A stretch of 64,000 nt of DNA from Dillenia suffruticosa (GCA_033439265.1 JAVTVX010000012.1:299001-363000), one strand, 5' to 3'. Shown: positions 49,259 to 61,010, counted from the stretch's first letter. The notes: generated by a model from the sequence alone, not told the origin. Numbers and translations are program-made.

Positions 49259-50529
49259 AATCTACTGTTCTCTCGAGATATATACCCAAAAAAAGACCCA
49301 AGTTGGATCCTCAATGAAGCAGGCAAATAGTTGAAAGAGGGAGGCAGTATGCCCCAGTTGAAGAGTGGTTTGAAGTTTGTCCAAGGTAGGATGCATCGTT
49401 CTAGTATAGATACCAGATCATATTGTTACTAGATTGTAGTCAAGCTTTTAGATATTTTTATTTTTTGTATGGAGAGCTAACAATTTTAGATGCTCTGATT
49501 ATGTACCATTCTTCATTCAGCCGTAACTAATCATTTGTTCTCTACATTGAATTCTTCAGTGCCTGCTTCCTTTGCCTAGTTTTTACCAAATAAATCAATG
49601 ATTTGACGCTATTATATCCTATGTTCTCCTCACTTTGGATTTTCCAAAAGAAGAAGATCAATCATTTGACCCTCTCGTCCCTTATCTTTTTAGTCCAACA
49701 GTGAGGTCAGTTGAGCTGAGTTTTCAATGTGGTCTAGGAGCGGCAGTGCTCCCCAGAGATGGAATAAACCTCTTTTCTGTGTCCATGAGGGACCAACCAC
49801 GCAACTAGGACCGGCAATTGGGTCAGGCCGGCCCGAGCTCCGCATGTTTTCGATATCTGTTAGAATCCCTCTTCAAACAAAGAAAATAGAAAATCATTTT
49901 CCCGCCAAATTCAATTTAGGATTGCGGTTTCTGGAAACGGAAAGACATTATTAACTTTGAAAATGCAATTATATTAAATGGATAAATATGAAACGAGTCA
50001 CCAACAAGAACAAGAACAGGCGTCGGGGAGAAGGATAGAGAAATACAAGCACTCACATTTGTGTTATTAAAAATATAAAATATAACCCTTCGTTATAGCT
50101 CCGACCTCGTGAAGGAATACAAGAAAATGCTAAGCTGTGATGTGCCCACTTATTAGCCTCTAGGGCTGCTGTCATACATTTGAATCAAGCTAGACCCTCC
50201 CATTGGACGTGTTATAGTTGTTAGGGAAAGATGTGTAGTGCTTGGGCTTTTCCCAAGCGATTTCGTGACAAGTTGCTTATCCTTCAAAGCCTTCGGCCAT
50301 GGCTTGTTGGATCTAACCATTAGCTTGTCGGATCTAACCCTTCGTACCCACCAAAATAAAAAAGCTACCTCATCAAAATAACAATTTCTTTTGTTGTTTT
50401 CAAGAGCTAGTCTTTACATGATTGGATTGCATCCATAGACCCATCTCTATCTCAATAGAAGTAACAACTCTACGTCCTATAAATTACGCGAGCAACCAAA
50501 TCTAGCTACAAACAACAAAACTAATGAGA
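49259..50529. other. CHX 3' flank and spacer; no gene
   Basis: Begins with the probable 3' UTR of the antiporter. No supported coding sequence or element. Confidence 0.35.
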
Positions 50530-51106
50530 CTAGGAGATACATCTCATGGAATACATTGGCTCAGAGGAATCCGGTGCGGGTGCACCGTACACCCTTGGGT
50601 GATTGCTTTCCAATCCATAATCCATCATCGGACGATACTCCAAATCTTCATCAAGATCCCCCACAAATTCCGGTATTTCCACCTCATTCCTCCTTATGAG
50701 CTCCCACAGGTAATCCAATCTACTTACATATTTCAGCTTCCCATACAACCTATTGCAAATTCAAAAAAACCAAACAAAACCCATTTTCTAATTAACATTA
50801 AAAAAAAAAAAAAAAAACCATTAACATTTAACAACGTGATTTGAAGTTACCGCCGGTGAAGCACAGGCGACCAAATGTGGCCAGGAAAAGTCTGGCTTGT
50901 AGACCCGGGTGGAGGAAGTATACGGCTTCCAGATTGTCTTTAACATTGCTGGGAATTGCATCGTAGATTGATCGTAGGGCTGAGATTCCTGGGAAATTTT
51001 GATTTCTCTCAACGTTGGTGTGAATGTACAACACACAAAATGGTCGGTTCTCTAGCTTTGGGAATACACGTTCCTCCAAGTACTTCTTCAGAAAATCACC
51101 ATCCAT
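50530..51106 (-). pseudogene. Small CRAL-TRIO/SEC14 protein with splice frameshift
   Basis: Two minus-strand exons, 50851-51106 and 50530-50749, encode a CRAL-TRIO lipid-binding-type fold: MDGDFLKKYLEERVFPKLEN at the start, FPGISALRSIYDAIPSNVKD, VYFLHPGLQARLFLATFGR, then YGKLKYVSRLDYLWELIRRN and DLDEDLEYRPMMDYGLESNH near the end. It resembles short plant proteins annotated as SEC14 cytosolic factor family (from memory At4g35750). The intact family reads straight through Gly-Gly-Leu-Tyr at the junction. Here the canonical donor (GGCG|GTAACT) leaves phase 1, while the acceptor (CAATAG|GTTG) supplies one base instead of two, so exon 2 shifts frame and stops within six codons. Either one base has been lost (mutation or assembly error) or a non-canonical site is used. 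If expressed as spliced it would be about 90 residues. Confidence 0.65.
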
Positions 51107-51402
51107 AATCTTAGCCGTTTCAATTCCAAATAGTCAAAAGAGAGGGTTGTTTTATAATTCACACAAATATTAATAAAGTCTATTGTGATTAGGGTCTAAT
51201 GCTACTACACACTTAGAAAAGAGAATGATTAACACGTCATGGTCTAATTCTATAAAATTTATGTTGAGCGTCAATACTTGTAAAAGTTATAGAATCGAGA
51301 GGATTACCAGGGAAGAATTTTCCGATGATGCGAAGGATGGTGCGACCACGTTTGTCACAGCCTTGAACCTTGAACACCTCAAGTTTCTCCATCAATTGTC
51401 GT

Positions 51403-51660
51403 TTTGGGGGGGGGGGGGGGAGATTGCAGCAAGTAAAAGTGGAGGGAGTAATACAGAAGAGGACGATGTGATTTATTTAACGTGGGACAAGAATAGGAGG
51501 ATCCGAGATAGAAGCCAAAAGAAGGAAGGAGAATATTCGGAGGCATCTTCCATAAATATTTGGATGGTGGTTAAATGGGCATTACTAGTAGGACATCTGA
51601 ATGCCACCCCGTTTTACTCACTGACGAGTTTGATTTGAAAATCTCCCCCCCCCCCCCTTT
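51403..51660. repeat. G-run/C-run inverted pair
   Basis: A G-run followed by AGATT (about 51408-51425) matches, inverted, AATCT followed by a C-run (about 51640-51657). They enclose about 220 bp without a gene. It may be a small inverted-repeat element or two unrelated homopolymers. Confidence 0.4.
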
Positions 51661-52318
51661 CTCTCTCTCTCTCTACCTATTTCTTGGACTGATCCTTGAT
51701 CCGACCATTTTGTTGATTAAAAGACTCTGCACCGTCCACTTTTGTAATCTTAAAAATCCGCAGGTGCAGAGATGTTTCTGGCGCCTTCCTCATTTTCGAC
51801 AAATCTAATTAATTTAAAAATTCTCAAAGTGCGTATGCATCATCATGATGCGGCGACCAGACACAGGCACTTCATATTTTGATTTCCCCTTCTTTTTCGG
51901 TTGATTTGGCTTATTTGGCTTTTGTTTGCCGTAGGTACTAGCTTCTTTTTTTTTTTTTTTTTTGAATATTGATGACCAGATAAAGACACATGTTCATTCA
52001 TGAAATTATGCTAAAGTCCCACTTAACATACGTTGAACCATAGTACGTAAGCCAGATCCAATACCTAGTGCCCAAGGTATATTGGGCTCAAGCTTTTCTC
52101 TTCACATTCCTCATATATGTATATCTAATGGACTTACAAATTACTACTTCCAATATTACTTACTATTATCGATTTACTTTTACCATATCTATTGAATGAA
52201 AAATGTTTATTTCTTATATTTAATCAAAAAATTAAAATAATATTTATTTATAATATATGTCATGAAATAATAAATTAATATATTGTATAATCATGCTACG
52301 AATTTCCGAATAAAATGG

Positions 52319-53130
52319 GTGATAACCATGACTCTGCAGACCCAGACAACACTCGACAAGGACGGTGACCCAGAATGAAAAGACTTGTAGATTCTTTACT
52401 AGTCCACAAGCTTGTGGACCTTATAATTTAAAATATTAATTATGTTTTGCTCCTGGTATAAATTTTTTTGCTCCTCCCAAATAACAAAAGAGCGTAAACC
52501 TCATCCGGTGATAACCATGGGTATGCAGACCCAAAGAACACTTGATAGACCAACTTAACAGAGAAACAGACAATCGGTTTAGTGGGATAAGATACTAAAT
52601 TCATTAATTAAGTCTCAAGTTTGAAATTTAAGAATAAAAAAAATTATATTGAGAGATCCGCCCCCTAAATAAGTTTTCGCAGATATTCGAATCGAATTAA
52701 TTAAGATATAGTTCTGGACAGTGATTGTGGAAACAAAAAAAAAAAAAAACAAACAAACAAAAGAATAATGGACAGTTGGTGACCTAGAATGAAAACCCTT
52801 AGCATGCGCTTAATTGTGAAAAATGTTCTCTAATTTTTTATTTTTAATTTTTTCATATTTTCTATTTTTAAAGAAAAAAATAAAAAAAATTAAAAAATAC
52901 ATATTTTACTTATAACAAAAAACAGTAGAAAACAACTAACTATTTTTTATTTCTCTTTATAAATTAGAAAACACATTTTTCTGATTTTTATTTTCTAAAA
53001 TTTAAAAAATAAAATATTTGAACATAATTTCATTTTTTTTTTAAACTATTTTCTGAAAGTACGCTTATTTTTCACAATTAAACACGCTCTTATATATTCT
53101 TTACTAGTCCAGAAGGTTGTTGGACCTTAT
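52319..53130. repeat. Duplicated segment split by insertions
   Basis: 52319-52430 (GGTGATAACCATG, ACCCAGAATGAAAA, TTCTTTACTAGTCCA, GGACCTTAT) recurs in pieces at 52508-52553, 52770-52797 and 53097-53130. The second copy is separated by about 220 bp and by the MITE at 52802-53089. Confidence 0.65.
52802..53089. mobile_element. Tourist-like MITE with TTA target duplication
   Basis: The left end GCATGCGCTTAATTGTGAAA pairs with the inverted right end GAGCGTGTTTAATTGTGAAA, and TTA flanks both sides (52799-52801 and 53090-53092). The 288-bp A/T-rich interior has no coding capacity. The 3-bp TTA duplication fits PIF/Harbinger-derived MITEs. Confidence 0.8.
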
Positions 53131-53518
53131 CGCGCTTACCTGCATGACCTGAACTTCCAGAAGCAGAATGATGCTAGGATGGGTACTCCGAGGGCTAAAA
53201 GAATGTGACATGGGTGGCACTTCGACATTTTTGAGCCACATTCTTGAACCTCAACCATAAAAGAATGAGACATGGGTAGGAAGTAGCTGGAGGACACTTG
53301 TAGCCATATGTAACAACCTACAACTATGTTTGAAAAACAACGACTAGTTCCAAAACTCTTCAAATGGAAGTGAGTTAGGTTGAATTGTAACAAAATGCCG
53401 CTAGAATTGGTTATGTTAGTTGTGTAACAGCTCCATCCGTATGTACATATAGTTGTAGTAATCGGACAAATGAAGGTGTGAAGAAAGTTACTCATGCTGT
53501 TGCTCTGTTCCTCTGCCT

Positions 53519-53563
<45 letters not shown>

Positions 53564-53570
53564 GTAAACC

Positions 53571-53604
<34 letters not shown>
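53519..53604. repeat. CT-rich microsatellite in left LTR
   Basis: Interrupted CT repeats in the left LTR; the right LTR has a shorter, diverged counterpart at about 54949-54975. Confidence 0.85.
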
Positions 53605-53606
<2 letters not shown>

Positions 53607-53876
53607 TCTTTTTCTCTCAATCTCCTTCTCTTTCTCATTTTCCAAGTTAATTCATTCAGTTCCATTCCTTCCCACACACTACAACTCCATTCCCTGCACT
53701 ATCCTAGTGCATCTCCCCTGTAGTTTCCAATGCTCTGTTTTTAACTCAATTCTAAGTTTGAACCTCACAACTCAACTCTTGCTTAGAAAATGGATTGGGT
53801 TGTGATAAATTGGTATCAGAGTTTGTGAATCCTTGACTAGCACTAAAAAATAGCAGATGAAACTTGGTAAGAAACC

Positions 53877-54593
53877 ATGAAAACAATCAAAGAAAGTCGT
53901 TTCCAAATGGTACGAAGCATAGATGAGCTAGATCGAAATATAGAAGTTTTTTTGACAAATCTTGATGAATCATTAAGATGTGGGACAAAAGCAAACCTGA
54001 AGAGCAAGATGTTACTTCTTCAAAAGTTAGTAATTCAATGCAAAAGTTGTCGATTGTTGACTCCCAGAACAACTGCTGAACCTACAAAGAAGTTTGGGAC
54101 TCTTGGTTTCGGTGATCTTTCAAAAGGTTCCATCCCAAAATTCACACCCTCACTCCAGCAAGATGTTATGGATGCAAATGCCTCGTTCCATCCCAATGCA
54201 TATCAATCAAATACATATGTTTACAATGGTAATCAAGCCAGTGTTTCACAAAGGGATCTTTCAACTTCAGTTGCAGTTGATCAAGCACCTTTGTCTGCGG
54301 AAAATGTTAATACAACTGGTTCGGGAAATGGTGGAAGTTATCAAAGTCCAAGGCTTGCTTTTGACAGGTTTCAATCACCGATACTGTTTTCTGATGTATC
54401 ATTATTTTCCAATACGCTTGGTGACCATGCTGCAACTGCTGGAATTTCTTCTCATGTGCCACACACAAGCCCTCCAAATATTAAATTTCCGATGTTCACG
54501 AAGAAAAATTTTTCACCAGAAAGTAATTCAACAAAAATCTCTTCCAAGCTCCCTCGTCTCCATTTTCCTCCCGCTACTCTCCCTGCAACTTAA
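53877..54593 (+). pseudogene. Gag-like N-terminal remnant in LTR element
   Basis: An open frame of 238 residues starts shortly after the primer site. It has a coiled-coil-like start (RSIDELDRNIEVFLTNLDES), a long low-complexity Ser/Asn-rich middle and a PNIKFPMFTKKNFSPE segment, which resembles the PKLDFPKFDG entry into Ty3-type gag. Just after this the frame ends, where capsid should follow. Weak resemblance only; no zinc knuckle, protease or polymerase is present. Confidence 0.55.
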
Positions 54594-55130
54594 GTTAAAT
54601 CCATTGTTCAACTCCATCACCTTATTGCTCAACATAAATGCAAGTCTTTGTTCAAAATTCATGGATTTTATGAAATCTCAGTTCTTGATTTTCCATCCTT
54701 GAGGACAAGGATGTCTTCAAAGGGGATAAATGTGTAACAATTTGCAACTTTGTTTGAAAAACAACAACTAGTTTCAAAACTGTTCAAATAGAAGTGAGTG
54801 AGTTAGACTAAATTGTAACCAAATACAGTTAGAATTGGTTATGCTAGTTGTGTAACGGCTCCATCCATATGTACATATAGTTGTAGCAATCGGACAAATG
54901 AAGGTGTAAAGAAAGTTACTCATGTTCTTGCTCTGTTCCTCTGCCTTCTTTCTCTCTCTCTCTTCTTTCTCTGATTTCTCTCTCATACTTCTTCTCTATA
55001 CTCCCTTATTGTGTTCCTATAGGATCCTTGACAATTCATTCACCTATCATGATGAATGCAAGCTGGCCATCATGCTCTGTTTTCAATTCCCATTGTTTCC
55101 GGCACACTCTGTTTTCTGTTCCATTGTGTT

Positions 55131-55345
55131 TTTTTTTTTCAAACCATGTATTGGACACTGTCCGGTGTCCAGGGTTTCATCCCAACTAATCCGGACCGAC
55201 CGTTGTAGTAGCTCCTTTTCGAAGGGTGGGTCTCCCAACGGGGAACGCTCTATACATATGAGGTCCTGATACTCCCAGTAGGAGTCGAATCTCGATCATA
55301 TTTAAGGGAACTCAGCCCCACATTCAGTTGAGTCTACCACGTTGG
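55131..55345 (-). mobile_element. Au-like SINE inserted in right LTR
   Basis: A 215-bp insert lies between perfect 16-bp copies of TCTGTTCCATTGTGTT (55115-55130 and 55346-55361). It starts with a T-run, so it reads on the minus strand: ACGTGGTAGACTCAA (A-box-like), CGAGATTCGACTCC (B-box-like), then CGGATTAGTTGGGATGAAAC and CTGGACACCGG, wording typical of plant Au SINEs. Confidence 0.9.
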
Positions 55346-55559
55346 TCTGTTCCATTGTGTTGTGACTACTGAACGAGCTTCCTTTTCCCTCCCTCTTGAG
55401 CTTGGTTTTTTTTTTTTTTCTCATTACTGGTATTCGGATCTCAAATCATTTTTCATATTTTTATAACTTAAATTCAAAATCTCTGATTAAGGGTAGAGTG
55501 GCTAACCATTCAATCCAAAGAAATTTGGGTCGTGACACTATATTGAAAGGTTTGTCTTG

Positions 55560-56720
55560 CTTGTCTTGACCGTGCTTGTTAAGCCCAATCTTTGGGGCGC
55601 GTTAGGTCCGATTCTCAAATTCATATGGCCGTGTTGGCCCATTCTAGACTGGACTCATAAAACGCAAGCTTGAAATGTATGATTTTGCCAGGTCACATGC
55701 ACTATTTGGGCTTGAAAATATGGGAAATGGGCCACAACCTAAGATGGGCTTACAATTGGATCACAATTAGATGTTTTGGGGCTTACAAGGGTCTATTATT
55801 CGGTTTTAGTCAGCGAGATGGCCTCATTCGACCAGGTGGGCTTACAAATATTTAATGACCAGCCAAGAAACTTGGCTGAAGGGCCTGTTGGGACAAAACA
55901 TGTGAAAATTTTTGGGCGGAAATGGACCAATGACAGGATCTTTTTTTTTTTTTGGTGAAAAAAGAAAGAAGCCAAAAACACACAAGACAAATCAGGCCCG
56001 GGGGAAACACAACTTCCTCCTGGCCCAAGTGACACCTGCAGCATCCTGCTGCAAACACTTAATGACGCAAGCTGGAGGCGAGTCTGAAGCATGCACTCCA
56101 AGCTCTGCATCGTGGCCCAACTTAGCAAGAGTGTCTGCACATTGGTTGGCTTCCCTAAAGATGTGGTTGATCTTCACTATTCCCAGGCCTTCCATTGAAG
56201 CTCTGCAGTCAAGCACCATACTCTTCCATGGGTGGTTCTCACCTACACCCTTGTTGATGGCATCAACAATTGCCACGGAGTCGCTCTCCACAATTAGAGG
56301 CCCCAACCTCCTTCTGGCTAACATCAGGATCTGCAAATGAAGAAATTGGGCTTAACGGCCACGATGGCCCAAAATATCATATCTACCAGAATTTCGGTCT
56401 TATTAGGCCTGAAAATAGAAAACGGGCCTAAATGGCCCACGTAACCTAAACATTTTAGACGGGTCCATCCCTAATGAGCTAGGTGGATCCATGAATAGAT
56501 ATTTGGGCCTTTATGGACCTATAAATTGGTCCTGAAATCAGAAAATGGGCTGAGAGCCCAAAAAGTCGATAATTTGGATCACAATGGGCCTCACTGCCAA
56601 AAACTATGGAAATTTTTTTTTGTTGGTGAGACAAAAACTAGGGAAATGGTTAAGGGCAAAAATTATGGGCCTTCTTGAGCCTGGCAATCAAAATTGTTCG
56701 CATGGACTGCTTAATGCACG
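55560..56720. repeat. Decayed repeat zone rich in GGGCC/GGCCC words
   Basis: Words such as TTGGGC, ATGGGCC, GGCCCA and AAAATATGG recur irregularly every 30-60 bp on both sides of the LINE tail at 55942-56324, for example TTTGGGCTTGAAAATATGGG, AACGGGCCTAAATGGCCCA and TATTTGGGCCTTTATGGACC. It looks like a heavily diverged tandem array. No gene was seen. Confidence 0.5.
55942..56324 (-). mobile_element. 5'-truncated LINE tail (RNase H fragment)
   Basis: A 383-bp insert lies between CAGGATCT copies (55934-55941 and 56325-56332). It starts with a T-run on the plus strand, so its A-tail is on the minus strand. The minus-strand frame encodes the end of a plant LINE RNase H domain: LIVESDSVAIVDAINKG, MVLDCRASM and NHIFREANQCADTLAKLGHD. 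Both 5' truncation and tail are normal products of LINE insertion. Confidence 0.85.
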
Positions 56721-58200
56721 CACTTGAGGGGCTCCATCAGGAGGTTAAGTTGTTCTGTCCCACATTGGGATGGAGTTGTCTGTTTTTATTAACTTAAAGG
56801 CACAGGAAATCAGAAATGTATTTTATATCTCATATAGTCATATTCGATACATGTGTCCAATTTATTTTTGTAATTGTATCCATTTCTTCATTAAAATCTG
56901 TTGTGGTGGCGACAACACTTTGGCTAAAGAGTGAATTAGGTTGAATGATGGGATATTAGAGCAATGAGTATGCATGTGTATATATGCTTTTGATGCAGCA
57001 GTGGGTAAAAGAAAAACCGCGAAGCAACCATGCCGAGGAGTCGAGAAATGACACAAAAAACACAGAAAACTCTCTCTGCTTCATATGTATGTATCAATTC
57101 TAATTACAAGCAACAACTATTGGAGAGAATAATGTTGTAATTACTTTATCATCAATGGTGATTGAGTCGTACAATTGGGGTGGGGTGGTTCTTTCCCTAT
57201 AATTAAAGCGATATATGTTCTCGTATTTGGCTATAGACGTAGTTGAATCCCATATTGGAACTGGAGAGAGATCGGAGAAGGTAAGCCTATATATAAAAGC
57301 AAAGGCAAGAGAAAGGTACAAACCATCTTTGCGCTTGGGGCAATGACGCAGCTAGTGAGGTAATAACCGAGGCGCGTCAATTGCTGGTTGAAAACTATTT
57401 CCAAACCCCCTCTTCGGCCTGGGCTAGCCCTGGGCCTTGGAGAATTTCTGGAAGGGCTCCCCTTGGGGTAAAGCCCTACAATTTCTCAGTAAAAAAATGA
57501 TTCTACAAGGTATTAGCTTTATAATAAGATGGGAGTGGGAGTAATTTTAATTTCTATGAAAAGAACTCTACACCTAGGCAAATAAAGCAATAATAATTTT
57601 TATTTTTCTAAAAAAATTTGACTACAATTAATGACCAAGAAACCCATACCCACCCACATAACCCTTCAGAGAAAAAAAAAGAGAAGAAAAGAAATCCTTA
57701 CCAAATTTGAAAGACTCCATGCTGAGAACGGAGATGAAGATTTTAGTTCGGAAGGTTGTTGAAACCACTAGAAAGATCTATCACAAACTTCATCCTCATT
57801 AGATGAACACCTCCCCTTCAACACGGTTCAACAGTCTTAACGGGGGAAGTGCAGGGACGAAGCTGTTCCCGGGCAGCTCTGGTCCTAGGGTTTTGTCCCA
57901 CATCGAAAAAATGTGACATTTAACTTTTGGAAGGTTATTTAATCAATTAATACTAATTTTGTCCGATAATTTCTTTATATATTTTATTTTCAAATTTTGG
58001 TAAAAGAAGTGAGAAACGCAAACAAAAGTGTTGGTGAGGTGTCAGATAGGAGGTGAAATGTGGCGGGTCGTCGTTTTATCTTAAACCAACCATTTCTTTA
58101 ACAAACCAACAAAAAATTCTGTTGAAACGCCATCCCAAACCAATAGAGATTCCTCTGCGGCGTGGCAACGACGATGTCCACGACAAAAAGCGACTTCTCT
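56720..58200. other. Spacer upstream of rhodanese gene; no gene seen
   Basis: No convincing coding sequence. Short open frames near 56862-57321 (minus) have no recognised motifs. Confidence 0.35.
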
Positions 58201-58202
58201 CC

Positions 58203-58210
58203 TATAAAGA
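58203..58210 (+). promoter_or_regulatory. Probable TATA box of rhodanese gene
   Basis: TATAAAGA lies 77 bp before the start codon and is followed by a CT tract at about 58231-58244, an arrangement usual for plant core promoters. Not proven by the sequence alone. Confidence 0.5.
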
Positions 58211-58279
58211 GGAACCACCATTCCTCAATCCTCTCTCTCTCTCTCACATCAATTGTAACATTAGAAACAAAAGGAAAAA

Positions 58280-58845
58280 ATGTTGGTTGCTATTAAGTTT
58301 GTCTCCTCTGTTTGTTTCACTCGTTCTCTACTTCCTCTGTTTCATCGTCCGCATCAATCGTCATCTTTAACGACGAATTTGCAGTTTCAACCATGTGGGT
58401 TTGGTTCCTCTACTCTTCTTACAAAGTCCCGTTCATGGTATGTTCTTTTTAGGGTTTAACTTTTTTTTTCGATTTCGAATCAATAGATTTAAAAGGTTTT
58501 TTGCTAATAAATCAAATTTCAGTCAAATGGGTTTTTCTGCAAGTGCAAAAGGGAAGGTAGAATCAACAGGGGTGCCGACATCAGTGCCGGTTCGGGTAGC
58601 TCATGAGCTTCTTCTAGCTGGTCATAAGTACTTAGATGTCAGGTACGGCTTTTATGTTCTTTTGTTCAACAAATTGATTTTGGTCATATGTAGTACCTAG
58701 TATGTACACTTCACAAACAAAGTGAAATTTCTTTTGGTGAATATTTGTAGAACTCCTGAGGAATTCAGTGCTGGGCATGTCACTGGTGCTATTAACATTC
58801 CTTACATGTTTAGGGCCGGCTCTGGTAATTTCCTCTCCTTTTTTT

Positions 58846-58894
<49 letters not shown>

Positions 58895-61010
58895 TGGTCT
58901 GTATAGACTTGTTTAGACCAATTCTTAAATCAAATGTTTGCTTGAATTGGCCAAACATACGAATAATTCAATTGGTTTGGCAAACGCATACCAGTATGAA
59001 TTGTTGTATAATATGGTCTATGATTCATTTGATCCATCTGATATTATTGTATTCTGCCTTTTCATGAATTACTTTTTACTTTTGTTGTTGACTGGGTTGT
59101 GGTTTCCAAATGCAGGGATGACTAAAAATCCTAAATTTATAGAGGAGGTTTCATTGCGATTCGGGAAAAACGATGAGATTATCGTGGTAGGTAGATTTGT
59201 CATATAATTTTGTTTTCTTCCCAAGTCTTTGAAGAAAATGAGATTTTTTTTTCTTCTTTTTGCGCTTCACAGGGTTGTCAACTTGGGAAAAGATCATTTA
59301 TGGCTGCAACTGATCTTCTATCAGCCGTAAGGACATAGGTTCTAGCTTTAAAGTCATATATAGCCACATTTCTTTTTGATAGACTAGATCCAAATGTTAA
59401 GTTATGCCTTCTCTTTCAAACTTTGGATTAGCAGAATGAAGTCTGTAACATTACACATTACTAAGGAAGACCTGAATAACTTAGGATCTGGTGAATTTGG
59501 AAAATTTAGATGCAAACCATCATCAGGACCATGAACATGAGCAGTTAATTTGTTTAAAAACTCTGAACTTGTGAACTGCAAATTCCTGCTAGGAAAATTA
59601 CATCTCTGGGGTTACTGCTAGGACTGAAATGTTATATCTGTTTTCTTTCTCTTATTTTCCGTTTGTGTTTTATCAAGCAGACTAGTAGAATTTCATTATT
59701 TCAAAAAGGGAGGAAGGAGGCCATTGGCTGTGGTGTTCACCATTCAACTTGTATATGGGGGACGCACTTATATTGTTGTAATCATGGTGCAGTTGTTGCT
59801 AAGATTTTGAATCTTAAATGCTAGAATCAGTATATCCAAAAACAACTTAGGTGAATGGTTAAATTATCTTACGACTATAGGTTGCCTATGTCATTAGGTT
59901 TCAATACGGGTATGTGTCCATGTGTGAGGCTAACCTTATGCAGAGTAGTGTGAGCAAATTGTCTGGCACAAAGAGAGCAAAGATATGTAAAGCAAGGCGA
60001 TCGTATTATTTGAGGAACAAGCTTATCAATTGCATGACCTTAGATTGACATTTCTTGTGGCAATTGTTTGAGGTCAAATTGCTCCCTGATTACCAGGAAG
60101 GCATTAAGGTTTTTGTTTGTTTTACCATTGAACTTTAATGGAGGAAAATTTGGAATTTTTTTACTATTGGATTCTGCTTGAATTACATATCATCACTTCA
60201 GAATTGAGTTCTTGGTTATTGCATTTTTGGCTTGAAACCACCATTTAATATGCCCTATCCTTGAAATGATTTCTTGCCTTGTGAACACATAACAAAGTGG
60301 AAAAAGATCGTCCTTGATATGTATCCTTTAAACAAGCATTTGATTAAGAATTGATAAAAACATGATGTAGACTGCCGCATTCACTTAGATCCTTGCATCC
60401 GCTAGCATGCTAATAATGTTTTAGATTACTTTCCATGGATAAATCTTCTTTCATAGGTCCTATTTTCGTGTTGTTTCGCATCTTTTTCCTTGCACACTTG
60501 GTCTACTTTTGGTAAAGACAGTTTTATGATGTTTCAGACTTGGATCCTTGCATTATCCTGTACAACTGAAGAATATACTACATTATGTGGTATTTCTTGG
60601 TGACCTCTTAGACTGGCTTCTATTGATAGTGTTGGAAATCCCCAGATATTGCAAATCGACAAACTTGTTTTTGTTGGATTTTTTAGGTATCTATGTTTTA
60701 TGATCTCAGTCTCCTCCAATGAAATACTGTGTTGAAGATCTGACACGCTCTTTCGAGGGGGGTGTATAGGTCATTTTCATACTTAATCCCATTGAAATGT
60801 TGCTGTCTGCTCATTGAAACATAGGAGGGAAGTATGCTAAAAAAAATTCTGGTGCAATGCGTGATTTTTGGCTGTAACTGGGGTTATTCTCATATAATTT
60901 AACTTCATGCGTAATAAAACAGGAGATTTGTGCAGGGCTTCACGGGTATCACAGACATTGCTGGTGGGTTTGCAGCTTGGACTCAGACGGGGCTTCCCAC
61001 TGAGCAGTAA
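58280..61010 (+). CDS. STR15: Plastid single-domain rhodanese (SEN1/DIN1-like)
   Basis: Six exons, 58280-58437, 58523-58642, 58751-58824, 59116-59186, 59273-59326 and 60936-61010, join in frame to 183 residues. The first about 60 residues are Ser/Arg/Leu-rich with few acids, as in a chloroplast transit peptide. The rhodanese domain (about 75-178) reads VPVRVAHELLLAGHKYLDVR, TPEEFSAGHVTGAINIPYMF, NDEIIVGCQLGKRS and GFTGITDIAGGFAAWTQTGL. The active-site Cys is residue 143 in CQLGKRS, where plant relatives usually have CQSGKRS. Length, transit peptide and sequence fit the senescence-associated SEN1/DIN1 (STR15) group of sulfurtransferases; STR16 is the alternative but lacks a long leader. Intron 5 is about 1.6 kb. 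Intron 3 contains an AT microsatellite. Confidence 0.88.
58850..58888. repeat. AT microsatellite in rhodanese intron 3
   Basis: About 39 bases of AT repeat, starting roughly 25 bp after the donor of intron 3. Confidence 0.85.

Larger units (their letters stand above)
53309..55400 (+). mobile_element. Internally deleted LTR retrotransposon
   Basis: Direct LTR-like repeats begin TGTAACAA at 53309 and 54733 and share long stretches such as TCCATCCGTATGTACATATA-like text, CTCTGTTCCTCTGCCTTC and CT-rich tracts. A tRNA-Met primer site TGGTATCAGAG follows the left LTR at 53811, and a polypurine tract (AAAGGGGATAAA) precedes the right LTR. The interior is only about 0.9 kb and has one damaged gag-like frame. 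The right LTR is interrupted by a SINE at 55131-55345 and its end is unclear. The structure and primer site suggest a Ty3-type derivative that lost protease to integrase. Confidence 0.8.

Noticed and set aside
53136-53645. 169-codon minus-strand frame rich in Glu/Arg
   Set aside because: The Glu/Arg repeats are translation of the CT microsatellite in the LTR.
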